From the NCBI RefSeq assembly GCF_023558375.1, contig NZ_CP083761.1, positions 1,787,001-1,851,000 on the forward strand: 64,000 nt of DNA, in the 5' to 3' direction. Of the stretch, positions 1-8,351 are shown piece by piece. Below the pieces are notes generated by a model, which saw nothing but the letters and a program-made list of their open reading frames with translations, was not told the origin of the DNA and did no database searches. Each line of letters starts with the position of its first letter. Positions within the stretch are counted from its first letter, which is position 1. The position numbers and the translations under genes were made by a program. This DNA comes from Chroococcidiopsis sp. CCMEE 29 (lineage in GTDB: Bacteria > Cyanobacteriota > Cyanobacteriia > Cyanobacteriales > Chroococcidiopsidaceae).

Positions 1-163
1 ATTTCTGCAACAGGCTCAGAAACAAGGGGCAGTTACGATTGATGGACTGGAAATGCTCGTTCAACAAGGGGCAGCAGCCTTAAAAATTTGGTTACAGCAG
101 CCAGTTCCGGTAGAGATCATGCGCCAAGCTTTGCACCAGCAACTAGGGACAGTGTTACGGTAG
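1..163 (+). CDS. aroE: Shikimate dehydrogenase, C-terminal end (cut by window edge)
   Basis: Only the last 53 codons are present; the reading frame enters at base 2 and stops with TAG at 161-163. The visible tail contains TIDGLEMLVQQGAAALKIW, the characteristic C-terminal helix of AroE (DGLxMLVxQGAxAFxxW). The enzyme reduces 3-dehydroshikimate to shikimate with NADPH in the cytoplasm, as part of the aromatic amino acid pathway. Identification rests on this signature alone, because the substrate and cofactor domains lie outside the window. Confidence 0.85.
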   Translation, partial: FLQQAQKQGAVTIDGLEMLVQQGAAALKIWLQQPVPVEIMRQALHQQLGTVLR

Positions 164-529
164 CAGCTACTAAGTGCACGCTAAACTTTCGTACGGTCAG
201 TCAAAATTTCAAATCGCGTAAAGTCTACTCCCTTTCCCATTGATTTCTAGTGCTGTTTTAAGAGCGATCGCAAATTGACGGCTGGAAACCATTTGAAGTG
301 ATTGATAGCTACCAGCAGAAGGATATCATCGAAACTTTGCGGTACCAGCCCCTTGAGGTACTTCAGCAAGTTAAAGAAGTAGTTCCTAGTCAATTACTGA
401 TTAAACTTCATCCTTCTGCTGCCATTCCAGAATCACTGAGCCACAAGTCTAAAATACAAGCAAAATCACTATTTCATCTATTTTCTTGCTGAAAGGTAAG
501 TAAAAGCTTCTGAAAATTTAGTATTTCTC

Positions 530-536
530 TTGTTTA
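530..536. repeat. Target-site duplication, left copy
   Basis: TTGTTTA directly abuts the left inverted repeat of the insertion sequence. The identical 7-mer abuts the right inverted repeat at 2027-2033. The next base (C) also matches, so the true length could be 7 or 8. Confidence 0.75.
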
Positions 537-636
537 CTGGACTTTAGACTAATAGGGAAGGAAAGGGGACTCCGTGCAATGCACTGGCTCCCCTGTAGCG
601 GAAGATGAAAGAAGTTCCACCAACTTTCATACCGCT

Positions 637-1944
637 ATGGATGTTCTTGCGCAATTGAAGGCATTTCGTCAAGATGCATACGAACGATTGGGTAAAGCAC
701 ATGATGCAACATTTGAGTTGACAGATGCGGTAATGCTGACGCGCAACGCTTATTGTTTGGCAGACTTTTCGTTGTGTCCAGTATTTCGCCGCAAGTGGTC
801 TAGCATCTACGAGGCATTGCAAGATTGCCGACCACAACGGCAGAAGTTGATGCAATTATACATCAAGCAAATGCCTGATGTGGAGCAGATTATCCTGGCA
901 GGAGACCACACAGCGTGGTCTAGACCAGAAGCAGTAACACTCCAGGAGCGAACGAGCGAACATTACACAGTAGGAGGAGGTGAAAATCGTCCAATTACAA
1001 AGGGGCAAGGTTACAGCACGATTGCATGGATACCAGAAGCTCAAGGCAGTTGGGCACTGCCATTACGACATGAGCGGATCACCAGTTGGGAATCCCCGAT
1101 TGACAAGGCAGTATGGCAACTCTCACAAGTATGTCAACATTTACCACAACGACCAATTTCTCTATGGGATAGTGAATATGGTTGCGCTCCTTTTGTTTTA
1201 AGGACTGCCCAGATTGCAGCAGATAAGTTGATGCGTCTGCGCTCAAACCTGACTTTGTATGGCGCACCGCTGCCCTACTGTGGCAAAGGCAGACCGCGAC
1301 TTCATGGTGACAAGTTTAAACTAAATGACTCTTCTACTTGGTCTGTGCCAGTAGAAAGCTTAGAGGTTGACGAGCCTCAACTGGGACGAGTACAAATTTC
1401 CCTATGGCAGAATTTGCATTTCCGTAAAGCTGCAGGACATCCCATGTCGTTACTCAGAGTAGAGCGCTTGGGCAAACGCCCAGGAAAAGCCGTAAAACCA
1501 ATGTGGTTGACTTGGATTGGTCAGCAGATGCCAACCTTGGCTGAAGTTTGGCGGTTATATCTGCGCCGCTTTGCTGTCGATCATTGGTATAGATTTTTGA
1601 AACAACGTCTACACTGGACACTGCCCAAGCTCAGTACACCAAAGCAATGTGAGCGCTGGAGTGATTTGATGCCGCTGATCACTTGGGAATTGTGGCTAGC
1701 ACGTGATATCGTTACCGATCGACCCCTACCTTGGCAGAATCGCAGCACGAAATTAACCCCAGGAAGAGTTGCCCAAGCTATGGCTGGAGTAATAGCGGTG
1801 ATTGGTACTCCAGCACTGCCACCAAAACCACGCGGAAAGTCCCCTGGCTGGATAACAGGGCAACCTCGTTTGAGTAAACCTCGTTATCCTGTCGTCAAAA
1901 AAAGTGTGAGTAGGCGAAAGCAATCCTTGCCTGAGTCTGCTTAA
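637..1944 (+). CDS. DDE-type transposase
   Basis: About 435 residues from the ATG at 637. A GTG at 574 would add 21 residues, but the N-terminus MDVLAQLKAFRQDAYERLG looks like a natural start. Candidate catalytic acids lie in AGDHTAWSRP (first Asp), LWDSEYGCAPF (second Asp) and FAVDHWYRFLKQRLHW (the downstream region where DDE enzymes place the Glu). The C-terminus is basic (KPRYPVVKKSVSRRK). It resembles the cyanobacterial putative transposases that NCBI groups as NF041680; that family name is from memory. It is uninterrupted and sits inside paired inverted repeats, so it may be active. Confidence 0.8.
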   Translation: MDVLAQLKAFRQDAYERLGKAHDATFELTDAVMLTRNAYCLADFSLCPVFRRKWSSIYEALQDCRPQRQKLMQLYIKQMPDVEQIILAGDHTAWSRPEAVTLQERTSEHYTVGGGENRPITKGQGYSTIAWIPEAQGSWALPLRHERITSWESPIDKAVWQLSQVCQHLPQRPISLWDSEYGCAPFVLRTAQIAADKLMRLRSNLTLYGAPLPYCGKGRPRLHGDKFKLNDSSTWSVPVESLEVDEPQLGRVQISLWQNLHFRKAAGHPMSLLRVERLGKRPGKAVKPMWLTWIGQQMPTLAEVWRLYLRRFAVDHWYRFLKQRLHWTLPKLSTPKQCERWSDLMPLITWELWLARDIVTDRPLPWQNRSTKLTPGRVAQAMAGVIAVIGTPALPPKPRGKSPGWITGQPRLSKPRYPVVKKSVSRRKQSLPESA

Positions 1945-1980
1945 CTCTTCAAAGCGCCATTTTTTAGTGTTAACTCATTT

Positions 1981-1997
1981 ACCCAGCACTGCTGGGT
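1981..1997 (+). other. Perfect 8-bp hairpin inside the IS right end
   Basis: ACCCAGCA and TGCTGGGT flank a single C, 37 bases after the transposase stop. There is no long T run, so it could be a weak terminator or part of the transposase-binding end. Confidence 0.4.
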
Positions 1998-2026
1998 CTC
2001 TTTGCTATGGATAGTCTAAGCTCCAG

Positions 2027-2033
2027 TTGTTTA
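2027..2033. repeat. Target-site duplication, right copy
   Basis: TTGTTTA, identical to 530-536, begins immediately after the right inverted repeat (2012-2026) of the insertion sequence. Confidence 0.75.
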
Positions 2034-2144
2034 CTTCTTCATGCTTAAAAAAATTTTAATCCAGGCTTAACCGTATCTTTTGCTACATTTAGTCACTGTT
2101 GAGTAAACTACCACCATCGATAGTTGACATAAAGAGAGCATAAT

Positions 2145-3476
2145 TTGTCTTTTTCACGCCGCCGTTTCCTGACTTTGGCAGGAGTCACTACTGCTACAAC
2201 TGTTCTTGCATCTCCTTTACAGATGCTTTACGCCCGTGTTGCCAATGGTCAATCTATTCTTGCTGAAGGATATGGTCCCTTAATTCCAGACCCAAATGGT
2301 TTACTCGATCTTCCTCGTGGGTTTCAATACCGTGCCTTCTCGCAAGTTGGTGACAGAATGAGCGATGGAAGACCAGTACCGGATCGGCATGATGGTATGG
2401 CTGCCTTCCCTGGACCTAACAACACCACAATTCTAGTGCGGAATCATGAGCACAGCCCTGGCGACCCTACTGGTGTTGAAGCTCCTGATAACCTCAAATA
2501 CGATCCCACTAACAAAGGGGGAACTACAACCCTCATGGTCGGACCAAATCGCCAGTTAATTCGAGATTATGCTTCCTTAGCTGGGACATATCGCAACTGT
2601 GCGGGTGGAGTGACCCCTTGGGGTTCTTGGATTAGCTGTGAAGAAAATACCTCAACTCCAGAAACGAATCGGTCAGGAAATGCCAACAATGTGACTAAAC
2701 GTCACGGCTATAACTTTGAGGTTCCCTCTCTAGCAGAGGGACTGGTTAATCCAGAACCCCTAGTTGCTATGGGTCGCTTTAACCACGAAGCCGTTGCCAT
2801 CGACCCTCGAACCGGAATTGTTTATGAAACCGAAGATAGAGGAGATGGATTGTTCTACCGCTTTATTCCTACGCAGCCTGGTAACTTGAGAGCAGGTGGA
2901 GTCCTTGAAGCCTTACAAATTCAGGGTCGACCTCAAGCAATTACTAAAGTAGGATTTCCTGTAGGTCAAAAGTTTGCAGTTGACTGGGTTCGGATTGAAG
3001 ACCCCGATCCTGCTACTGATAGCGTTAGAGTTGAGGGCTTTACTAAAGGAGCTGCTCAGTTCAGTCGAGGTGAAGGTGCTTGGTTCGGTAATAATGAAGT
3101 GTATTTTACCTGTACCAATGGTGGTACTGCCGGATTTGGTCAGGTCTGGCGTTATATTCCTGGTGCTACTAGTCAAGACGGAGGCACCATTGAACTGTTT
3201 GTCGAATCACCCAGCCAAGAAGTTCTAGATTTTCCAGATAATATTGTAGTTTCTCCTTTCAGCGACCTATTCCTTTGCGAAGATGGTGAAGGTGAGCAAT
3301 TTGTGAGAGGGGTGACTTCCCAAGGGGAACTCTACTCATTTGCGCGGAATGCTTTGAACACGTCTGAGTTCGCTGGAGCCTGTTTTTCACCGAATGGTCG
3401 AACAATGTTCCTTAACATTTATAGACCTGGGATTACCTTTGCCATTTGGGGTCCTTGGAATAGCCGCAAGAGTTAA
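2145..3476 (+). CDS. PhoX-family (DUF839) phosphatase-like exported protein
   Basis: The 443-residue protein begins with a twin-arginine signal (SRRRFLTLAG, then a hydrophobic stretch to about residue 35), so it is probably exported folded. Family motifs include ILVRNHEHSPGDP, CAGGVTPWGSWISCEE and GRFNHEAVAIDPRTG followed by YETEDRGDGLFYRF. PhoX proteins are Ca2+/Fe3+-dependent alkaline phosphatases of the periplasm or cell surface, but many DUF839 members are untested. The start is TTG: an in-frame TAA at 2130-2132 leaves no upstream ATG, and a purine-rich AAAGAGAG at 2131-2138 can serve as ribosome site. It lies 118 bp after the insertion sequence, whose ends could affect its expression. 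Confidence 0.8.
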   Translation: MSFSRRRFLTLAGVTTATTVLASPLQMLYARVANGQSILAEGYGPLIPDPNGLLDLPRGFQYRAFSQVGDRMSDGRPVPDRHDGMAAFPGPNNTTILVRNHEHSPGDPTGVEAPDNLKYDPTNKGGTTTLMVGPNRQLIRDYASLAGTYRNCAGGVTPWGSWISCEENTSTPETNRSGNANNVTKRHGYNFEVPSLAEGLVNPEPLVAMGRFNHEAVAIDPRTGIVYETEDRGDGLFYRFIPTQPGNLRAGGVLEALQIQGRPQAITKVGFPVGQKFAVDWVRIEDPDPATDSVRVEGFTKGAAQFSRGEGAWFGNNEVYFTCTNGGTAGFGQVWRYIPGATSQDGGTIELFVESPSQEVLDFPDNIVVSPFSDLFLCEDGEGEQFVRGVTSQGELYSFARNALNTSEFAGACFSPNGRTMFLNIYRPGITFAIWGPWNSRKS

Positions 3477-3494
3477 AGACTTAACTAACTTGAG

Positions 3495-3517
3495 GGGATG
3501 GATAAATTACCCATCCC
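3495..3517 (+). terminator. Hairpin after the PhoX-like gene
   Basis: GGGATGG at 3495-3501 pairs with CCATCCC at 3511-3517 around a 9-base A/T-rich loop, 18 bases after the stop codon. It lacks a long T run, so intrinsic termination is only probable. Confidence 0.5.
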
Positions 3518-3530
3518 TTCCTACTGGAAT

Positions 3531-3830
3531 TTAGGCTAAATTTGTTGGTGACAGAAAAGATGTACCAACTAAATCTGCGACTTTCAGAATCGGTAATGAC
3601 TCTGCTGTGAGTGAAGATTCATCGACTTCTAAACCGTAGTCAATTAATCGAGCACCCGCTGGAATGCGCTGTCCACTCTCTAGCAAAATGAGATCATCTG
3701 GCACAATTTCTTCAACCGGAACTGAACGAGACTTTACATCACGGCGAACGAATACAGTCGGGTCAGCCAATTGGCTCAGGGCTACCAATGCTTTCTCGGC
3801 GCGGCGCTCATTAAAAATCTCTGAATCAGA
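3531..3830 (-). pseudogene. Fragment of a cation-transporting P-type ATPase (actuator domain)
   Basis: About 95 codons read as the A-domain of a P2-type ATPase: FNERRAEKALVALSQL, VPVEEIVPDDLILLESG, IPAGARLIDYG and VDESSLTAESLP, where functional enzymes have TGES. The phosphorylation (DKTGT) and ATP-binding domains and all membrane helices are missing. The piece begins within a few bases of the end of the adjacent cytochrome gene and stops soon after the TAES motif. It is a decayed remnant. The TGES-to-TAES change at the dephosphorylation motif fits loss of function. Confidence 0.75.
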
Positions 3831-3832
3831 AA

Positions 3833-4537
3833 CTACTTGAATAGCGGAATAATCCAGGCGATCGCAATGCTAACCAGCACGATCGCTTCCAAAACGATGA
3901 GGGCCGGAACCGATCGTTGCCTCTTTACTGCTGAGATTGATCGCAAGTTCGACCACCAGGCAGAAATGTAAGCAGACCACAGGGCAGGACTATCTTTAGC
4001 ACGAAATTTCCAACTCCACATCGACAGCAGCAACGTCAACCCGCCAACTTTGGCGTTCAGTAGGAGATGCAGTGCAATAGACACAACCATCAATATCCAA
4101 GCAATCAAATGAGCGTAGTACCAGCTATGATTCAGTTCTCCTTGCGGCAACCAGGTTTCATCCATCATCTTGCCGCTGAAGAGTGCAAAAGTGAGTGCCA
4201 CGAGCGCTAAAGTGTTGGTAGTGCGGTTTAAGGTATACCACCAGAGAGGCTTACCGATTTGAGACAGCTTCGCAAAAAAATTGGGTTGAATCAGTCGTCG
4301 CTGTCCCCGATGGAAGGCATAGAGTACAAATAGGGGAAAGATGAGCAAGGTATAAAGTCCAAACGTTCCATGCAAACTTTCAATCTCTTTGTACTCAGGC
4401 AGGGGAATTTTTCCCCATCGCCCATCGTAAGTATCGTAAGTCCATAAAGCAGTCACAATTGCAGCAACCAGGAAAAGACCTGTCAGTCCATGCAGAATGC
4501 GAAGAAGGAGTGGTTGGTAAGGTTGAGAGGATTTCAT
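3833..4537 (-). CDS. Cytochrome b561/b6-like membrane protein
   Basis: 234 residues with about five hydrophobic helices. His residues occur in the helix contexts expected of heme ligands: RILHGLTGLFLV, ESLHGTFGLYTLLIF and YAHLIAWILMVVSIALHLL. These match the bacterial cytochrome b561/Ni-hydrogenase b-type subunit superfamily, which moves electrons between quinones and a periplasmic or soluble partner. No partner is encoded beside it; the next gene downstream is a P-type ATPase fossil, so the local context is broken. The specific partner is unknown. Confidence 0.7.
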   Translation of the reverse strand: MKSSQPYQPLLLRILHGLTGLFLVAAIVTALWTYDTYDGRWGKIPLPEYKEIESLHGTFGLYTLLIFPLFVLYAFHRGQRRLIQPNFFAKLSQIGKPLWWYTLNRTTNTLALVALTFALFSGKMMDETWLPQGELNHSWYYAHLIAWILMVVSIALHLLLNAKVGGLTLLLSMWSWKFRAKDSPALWSAYISAWWSNLRSISAVKRQRSVPALIVLEAIVLVSIAIAWIIPLFK

Positions 4538-4711
4538 AACCTAATAGGCAATATTGAGCGAGAATAGCTTAATCACTCCCTGGTCGTCAGCGACATTGGC
4601 TTTAGTACAGTGAGTAAAGAAGGGAAATCTCAACGTATCGACTGCATAGATCCCAAATGGGTTCTAATATCAAGTCTGCCTAATTGCTTATAACAAAAGT
4701 ATCTCCGCGTC

Positions 4712-4743
4712 ACGGACGCAATTTAAATACCAATTAGCTTATA
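4712..4743. repeat. Dispersed repeat, copy 1
   Basis: GGACGCAATTTAAATACC, followed by AATTAGCTTA, recurs with few changes at 32113-32141 (GGATGCAATTTAAATGCC then GATTAGCTTA), downstream of an unrelated gene. A related AATTGCTTATAACA lies just upstream of this copy. It is probably the edge of a short interspersed repeat family. Confidence 0.5.
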
Positions 4744-4757
4744 ACACCGCCGTCAGC

Positions 4758-5969
4758 TTAATGCTTTGCCAGCCGCTCTAGCCACTGTTGCGCTGATTGA
4801 TAGTGCTTGAAATTGCACTCATCCCGACGAAACTGGGGTGTATGCACCAGGCATCGACCGTTGTTCCATCTTTCCCCGTGGTGTTTGTGTAGCAATTCGT
4901 GGTACATCACAAACTCAACCACATACCGCGGAATTCTCTGCTGATCTAGGGTCAAGCTGATGACGAGGCGATCGCGAGCCGGTTCGTAGTGACCAAATTT
5001 GCGCTGGGTGAAAACTTGACTCCAGGCAAGTTGTGGTTTTGCCATTTGACCGCGAAAATACTCGCAGTTAACTAGGTCAAACACGTGATTCAAATCATAG
5101 ACTTTCCCTTGGGCATTCTCAGTGATAGAGCCAACCAGCAAATCCATAGCTAAGAGGACTTCACCAAAATCCTCTGATAGGGAGAATATCTTAAGTACAG
5201 CAGTTGTTGCCGTGCTTTTGCCCAGCAGCATCGATTGCACGATTGCCCTTAGCACTTGGGGACTGGCAGTGATAAATCCCTCATTTATTTGTAGTCGGGC
5301 GTGTTTGGGATTGTGTTGATGCCGATACAGTCCGCTCAGATTGGTGAACTCGATGCTGAGGGTATCAAGGTTGACAGGGTGTAGTAGTTGTTGACAGTCA
5401 CCCAGTTGGGTAGAATTGAGAACCTCCGCGACTAGTTGATAAACCTGCTGGGTTGCCTGCAGGTGTGACTGGAGATTTTGACCCTCTAGCAAAAACTTCA
5501 TCCAAGCATAGATTTGACGGGATGGACCTGTAAGCTGCGCTAGAGTGATTTGTTGTTGGTTACACAGGTGCTCAATCTGACTTACTGTCCGCTGCAAAGT
5601 CTTGACTAGTTTTCTGCCTTGAGCTGAGTCTAGATTTGAGCTTTGAGCTAGTATAGCAATCTCCCGCTGGATACTCTGTTGCTGGGAACGAATGTTGCCA
5701 ATCCGAATTGTTTTCTGAATTGGGGATTGATTTGACTGCTTGGCGATGGGCAACTGGCTTAGGTTTAGTTGTTTGAGAAACCGATAGGCTTGGCGCGATG
5801 GAGTTGGCAGTTGGTCTGGTGCGAGTCGCGCATCTGCACACAGGCGTTCAACCGTTTTTAGCGTGTCACGGACAAATTGTTTGAACTGAGCTACCTCGTT
5901 GGCAGGGATGCCAACTTTCAATTGCTCCCGCACCTGATGAGAAACCTTGACCAGTCCTTTAATCCGCAT
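4758..5969 (-). CDS. Zincin-like metallopeptidase domain protein (HExxH)
   Basis: 403 residues. The C-terminal part has MYHELLHKHHG, a HELLH (HExxH) zinc-binding and catalytic motif. It is followed about 20 residues later by HTPQFRRDE, which could give the third His, an arrangement seen in SprT/M48-like zincins. The N-terminal 200 residues are Gln-rich and helical, with two similar halves (each contains a TxxRQxYxxxK-like segment), suggesting an internal duplication. There is no signal peptide, so it is likely cytoplasmic. The substrate is unknown. It stands alone, with more than 200 bp to each neighbour. Confidence 0.65.
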   Translation of the reverse strand: MRIKGLVKVSHQVREQLKVGIPANEVAQFKQFVRDTLKTVERLCADARLAPDQLPTPSRQAYRFLKQLNLSQLPIAKQSNQSPIQKTIRIGNIRSQQQSIQREIAILAQSSNLDSAQGRKLVKTLQRTVSQIEHLCNQQQITLAQLTGPSRQIYAWMKFLLEGQNLQSHLQATQQVYQLVAEVLNSTQLGDCQQLLHPVNLDTLSIEFTNLSGLYRHQHNPKHARLQINEGFITASPQVLRAIVQSMLLGKSTATTAVLKIFSLSEDFGEVLLAMDLLVGSITENAQGKVYDLNHVFDLVNCEYFRGQMAKPQLAWSQVFTQRKFGHYEPARDRLVISLTLDQQRIPRYVVEFVMYHELLHKHHGERWNNGRCLVHTPQFRRDECNFKHYQSAQQWLERLAKH

Positions 5970-6501
5970 TCGCCATTCACTTAGCCGTCAGGATGCACGC
6001 TTGTGTTGCCAGAATTTTATCAAACACTAAGCTATTGCACATTTAACTTGCATATTCTTGAACTGGAGCTAATTCTTCTCCCCCTTCGGCTGAGCTCAGG
6101 TCGAAGCCTGCTTCCCCTGGTCTGCCCTAACAGGCAAATTAGATGTCTAACAGCTTACTGCTCAACGGGTAGAGTAGGAATGGCGATCGCGCCCACCAGC
6201 AGAATGACGACATCCATTGATTAAGCAGCCGGAGCAGAAGCTCTACATTTGTGTTTTTAGATTAGAGCAGTCGTCTCTAGATGTAAGTTTTTTAATTTTC
6301 ACAGAAACTGCTGCCTCCTATGACACACTTCTCAGGGGGACGCAACTGCGCGATCGCGGTGCCAGTTGCAATGAAGCCATAGGGTCAAAAAAGTTCAGGT
6401 TTGGCTCATACTGCGGTAGTTGGTATAAAGCTCAAACCTTAGAAAGTTAAAGGAGGTAAAAGCTAGGTTTACCAGAGCTTTCCAGATAATCTTGCACTTT
6501 T
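5970..6501. other. Intergenic region without a convincing gene
   Basis: About 530 bp. It contains a HIP1 octamer and two or three short open frames that lack ribosome sites and recognisable sequence. No tRNA, terminator or repeat was clearly visible. Confidence 0.5.
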
Positions 6502-6768
6502 TTACCTAGATCTCGGCTCAATCCCTACACCTATATCAATGTTGGCAAATTCTTGTGCTCGGGCACTAGGTACCAATGTCCACCCTGCTTTTATTAGCTT
6601 CTGGTAGGTTGCCCACCCTTTAGAGCCTCCAGGTATGCGGTAGTCTGGTACAACATATTGCGGAAAAGCTGTGTAAGGTCGCCAAGGCTCATGTGGTGCA
6701 GTTTGTAAGTGTAAAATTTTCTCACCATCAGCACCAGATGGGGACAACCAGCACATTTGTCGAGGCAT
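6502..6768 (-). CDS. Small conserved protein of unknown function
   Basis: 88 residues, start supported by a TAGGAG ribosome site about 6 bases upstream of the ATG. The protein is rich in Trp, Pro and Tyr (PHEPWRPYTAFPQYVVPDYR, GSKGWATYQKLIKAGW) and lacks a signal peptide or membrane helix. I do not recognise a named domain. The good ribosome site and balanced composition argue that it is a real gene. Confidence 0.5.
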   Translation of the reverse strand: MPRQMCWLSPSGADGEKILHLQTAPHEPWRPYTAFPQYVVPDYRIPGGSKGWATYQKLIKAGWTLVPSARAQEFANIDIGVGIEPRSR

Positions 6769-7131
6769 AGGAAACTCCTATATTCAAATCAGGCAATAAA
6801 TCGTTAAGCAGATTCGCTTTTCTGTATTTTTGCTTTCAGCTTTTGTAGCAGTTACGGTTTTTGTAGCTGCAGATAGGTTTAGAGGAGTGGCTTTTTTGCT
6901 CTTAAGCTATCTCAAGCTGTAAATGCATAATGACAGATTTTTGTCAAGTTTTACCTCATCCTGCAGAACACTCTTGAGCTTAGCTTTACCCCATAAGATA
7001 TCAACCTTGAGTAGGAATTAATGCCTATAATATTTCAATCTGTAACAATATCTGTAAGAAATGTTACAAATTCAGGAAAAGTTGATTAATGCAGTATAAT
7101 CCTTATGCAGCTACACAAAGCTAGGCCAGAT
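6769..7131. other. Intergenic region, A/T-rich
   Basis: About 360 bp between two leftward genes. A/T-rich with several short direct repeats of TGTAAC/TGTAAG type. A leader or promoter for the 88-residue gene probably lies in the left half. No gene or RNA was recognised. Confidence 0.4.
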
Positions 7132-7722
7132 TCAAAATGGAACGTAGCTCTTGTTGCCAATAATCTCGTGAATTTCGGCTACCAAATCGGCGTAGGTAGT
7201 GTTGTTAAGAACTGGTTGGGTGTCATCAAGTGCGACTGGTTCAGCCAACTCAATCCATGACTTGCAACCGCCGTATTCTGAACGGTAGGGAATCATCTGT
7301 ACTTGGGCTAACTTGTAGGTTCGCAGCAGCAGGATATATAGTGGCTGTCGCGGTTTCCATTTGAGGCGATCACTTATAAATTGTTGATTCCCAATCTGGA
7401 AAGGTAGCAGAGCTCTCACAATTGTCTCGTCACTCACCGGCAAAATATCAGTAATCTCAGCCCAACTACCGATGCGAATTGTTTCTGGATGCCATCCTGA
7501 TGTTATAGGAGTTACCTGCTCGGCATATTCGGGTTTTAACAAGTAAGGCTGTTGATGCTCATGGGTGGGATAGAGCAAAATCTGTGAATGGGCAACTTTG
7601 AAACGTCCATTTTGTTCATGGATGCCACCTTTACGTAGCAGCATAATCGTTTTGCCGCATTCTAGGGCATCAACTGCAACAGCCCATTCTTTAAGTGCAG
7701 CATGAGTAGTAGTTAATTGCAT
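7132..7722 (-). CDS. DUF1802 family protein
   Basis: 196 residues beginning LTTTHAALKEWAVAVDAL, with the family pattern IMLLRKGGIHEQNGRF, FLLYPTHEHQ-like (ILLYPTHEHQQPYLLKPEYA) and RPLYILLLRTYKL-like (RQPLYILLLRTYKL). DUF1802 proteins occur widely in cyanobacteria and some Firmicutes and have no assigned function. It is cytoplasmic by sequence. It is separated from both neighbours by long spacers, so it is probably monocistronic. Confidence 0.75.
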   Translation of the reverse strand: MQLTTTHAALKEWAVAVDALECGKTIMLLRKGGIHEQNGRFKVAHSQILLYPTHEHQQPYLLKPEYAEQVTPITSGWHPETIRIGSWAEITDILPVSDETIVRALLPFQIGNQQFISDRLKWKPRQPLYILLLRTYKLAQVQMIPYRSEYGGCKSWIELAEPVALDDTQPVLNNTTYADLVAEIHEIIGNKSYVPF

Positions 7723-8351
7723 AGCTATTCGATTGAGTCCTTAATTCAAGGTTAGCGATTTAGATGAGTGCTGGATAGCACACTCAAGAGAGTTGGCTGG
7801 AACTGGAAAGGCACCAAGGTCTAGATATAAAGGCAGAATTTACCGAGAAATAAAGCCAAATCGGGAAAAGCGATCGCTTAATTTTTCCCGATTTGACTGA
7901 CTTATAAAAATATTAAATACTTTTGATTTCTGCTACAACTCCTATAAGAGGAGAAGAGCTTTAGACCATTTTAAATTTTAGATTTTAGATTTTAGATTTT
8001 GGATTATGAAAGTTCTGTTTATAGGTAGTTCCAGCAATTCAAAACTTGCAACAATAAACCCAATGGTATTAGGAAGATAAATGGAAAATAAGATAAGAAT
8101 TTTTAATCTTTTAATCAGAAGAATAATACCTTAGTTAGATGTTTGGTTTTTTAAATTACAAATTTACCGAATACTAGATCCTCCATTAGAAGGACGAGCA
8201 GGAATAGCAACAAAGTTAGGTTTTTACAAAGTGGCTTCAAAAAATGCGTCTCTACGCTTCTAAGCCGATCCAACTGATTTCAGTTCACGTACTAACCAGC
8301 CAAATGGCATAGAAGCTCACTAGATATTTAGCAAAGTGTAAGGAGATTCTA
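7723..8351. other. Divergent intergenic region (629 bp)
   Basis: Lies between a leftward DUF1802 gene and a rightward secreted-repeat gene. It holds a strong inverted repeat (7858-7894) and a GATTTTA-type simple repeat near 7976-8006. At its right end an AAGGAG ribosome site (8339-8344) serves the next gene. No further coding sequence was convincing. Confidence 0.5.
7858..7894. repeat. 12-bp inverted repeat around a HIP1 site
   Basis: AAATCGGGAAAA (7858-7869) pairs exactly with TTTTCCCGATTT (7883-7894). The loop contains GCGATCGC. Placed between divergent genes, it could be a regulator-binding palindrome, a terminator remnant or a miniature repeat. Confidence 0.6.

Larger units (their letters stand above)
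537..2026 (+). mobile_element. Complete insertion sequence with terminal inverted repeats
   Basis: A 1,490-bp element. The left end (537-551, CTGGACTTTAGACTA) and the reverse complement of the right end (2012-2026, CTGGAGCTTAGACTA) match at 13 of 15 positions. They are flanked directly by the same 7-mer, TTGTTTA, at 530-536 and 2027-2033, which is what a target-site duplication looks like. One transposase gene fills the inside. Near-intact ends and a visible duplication suggest a fairly recent insertion, apparently between genes. Confidence 0.85.

Noticed and set aside
298-492. Rightward 64-codon GTG frame between aroE and the insertion sequence
   Set aside because: Weak start, no ribosome site, no recognisable sequence. 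It could be a remnant, but nothing supports a gene call.
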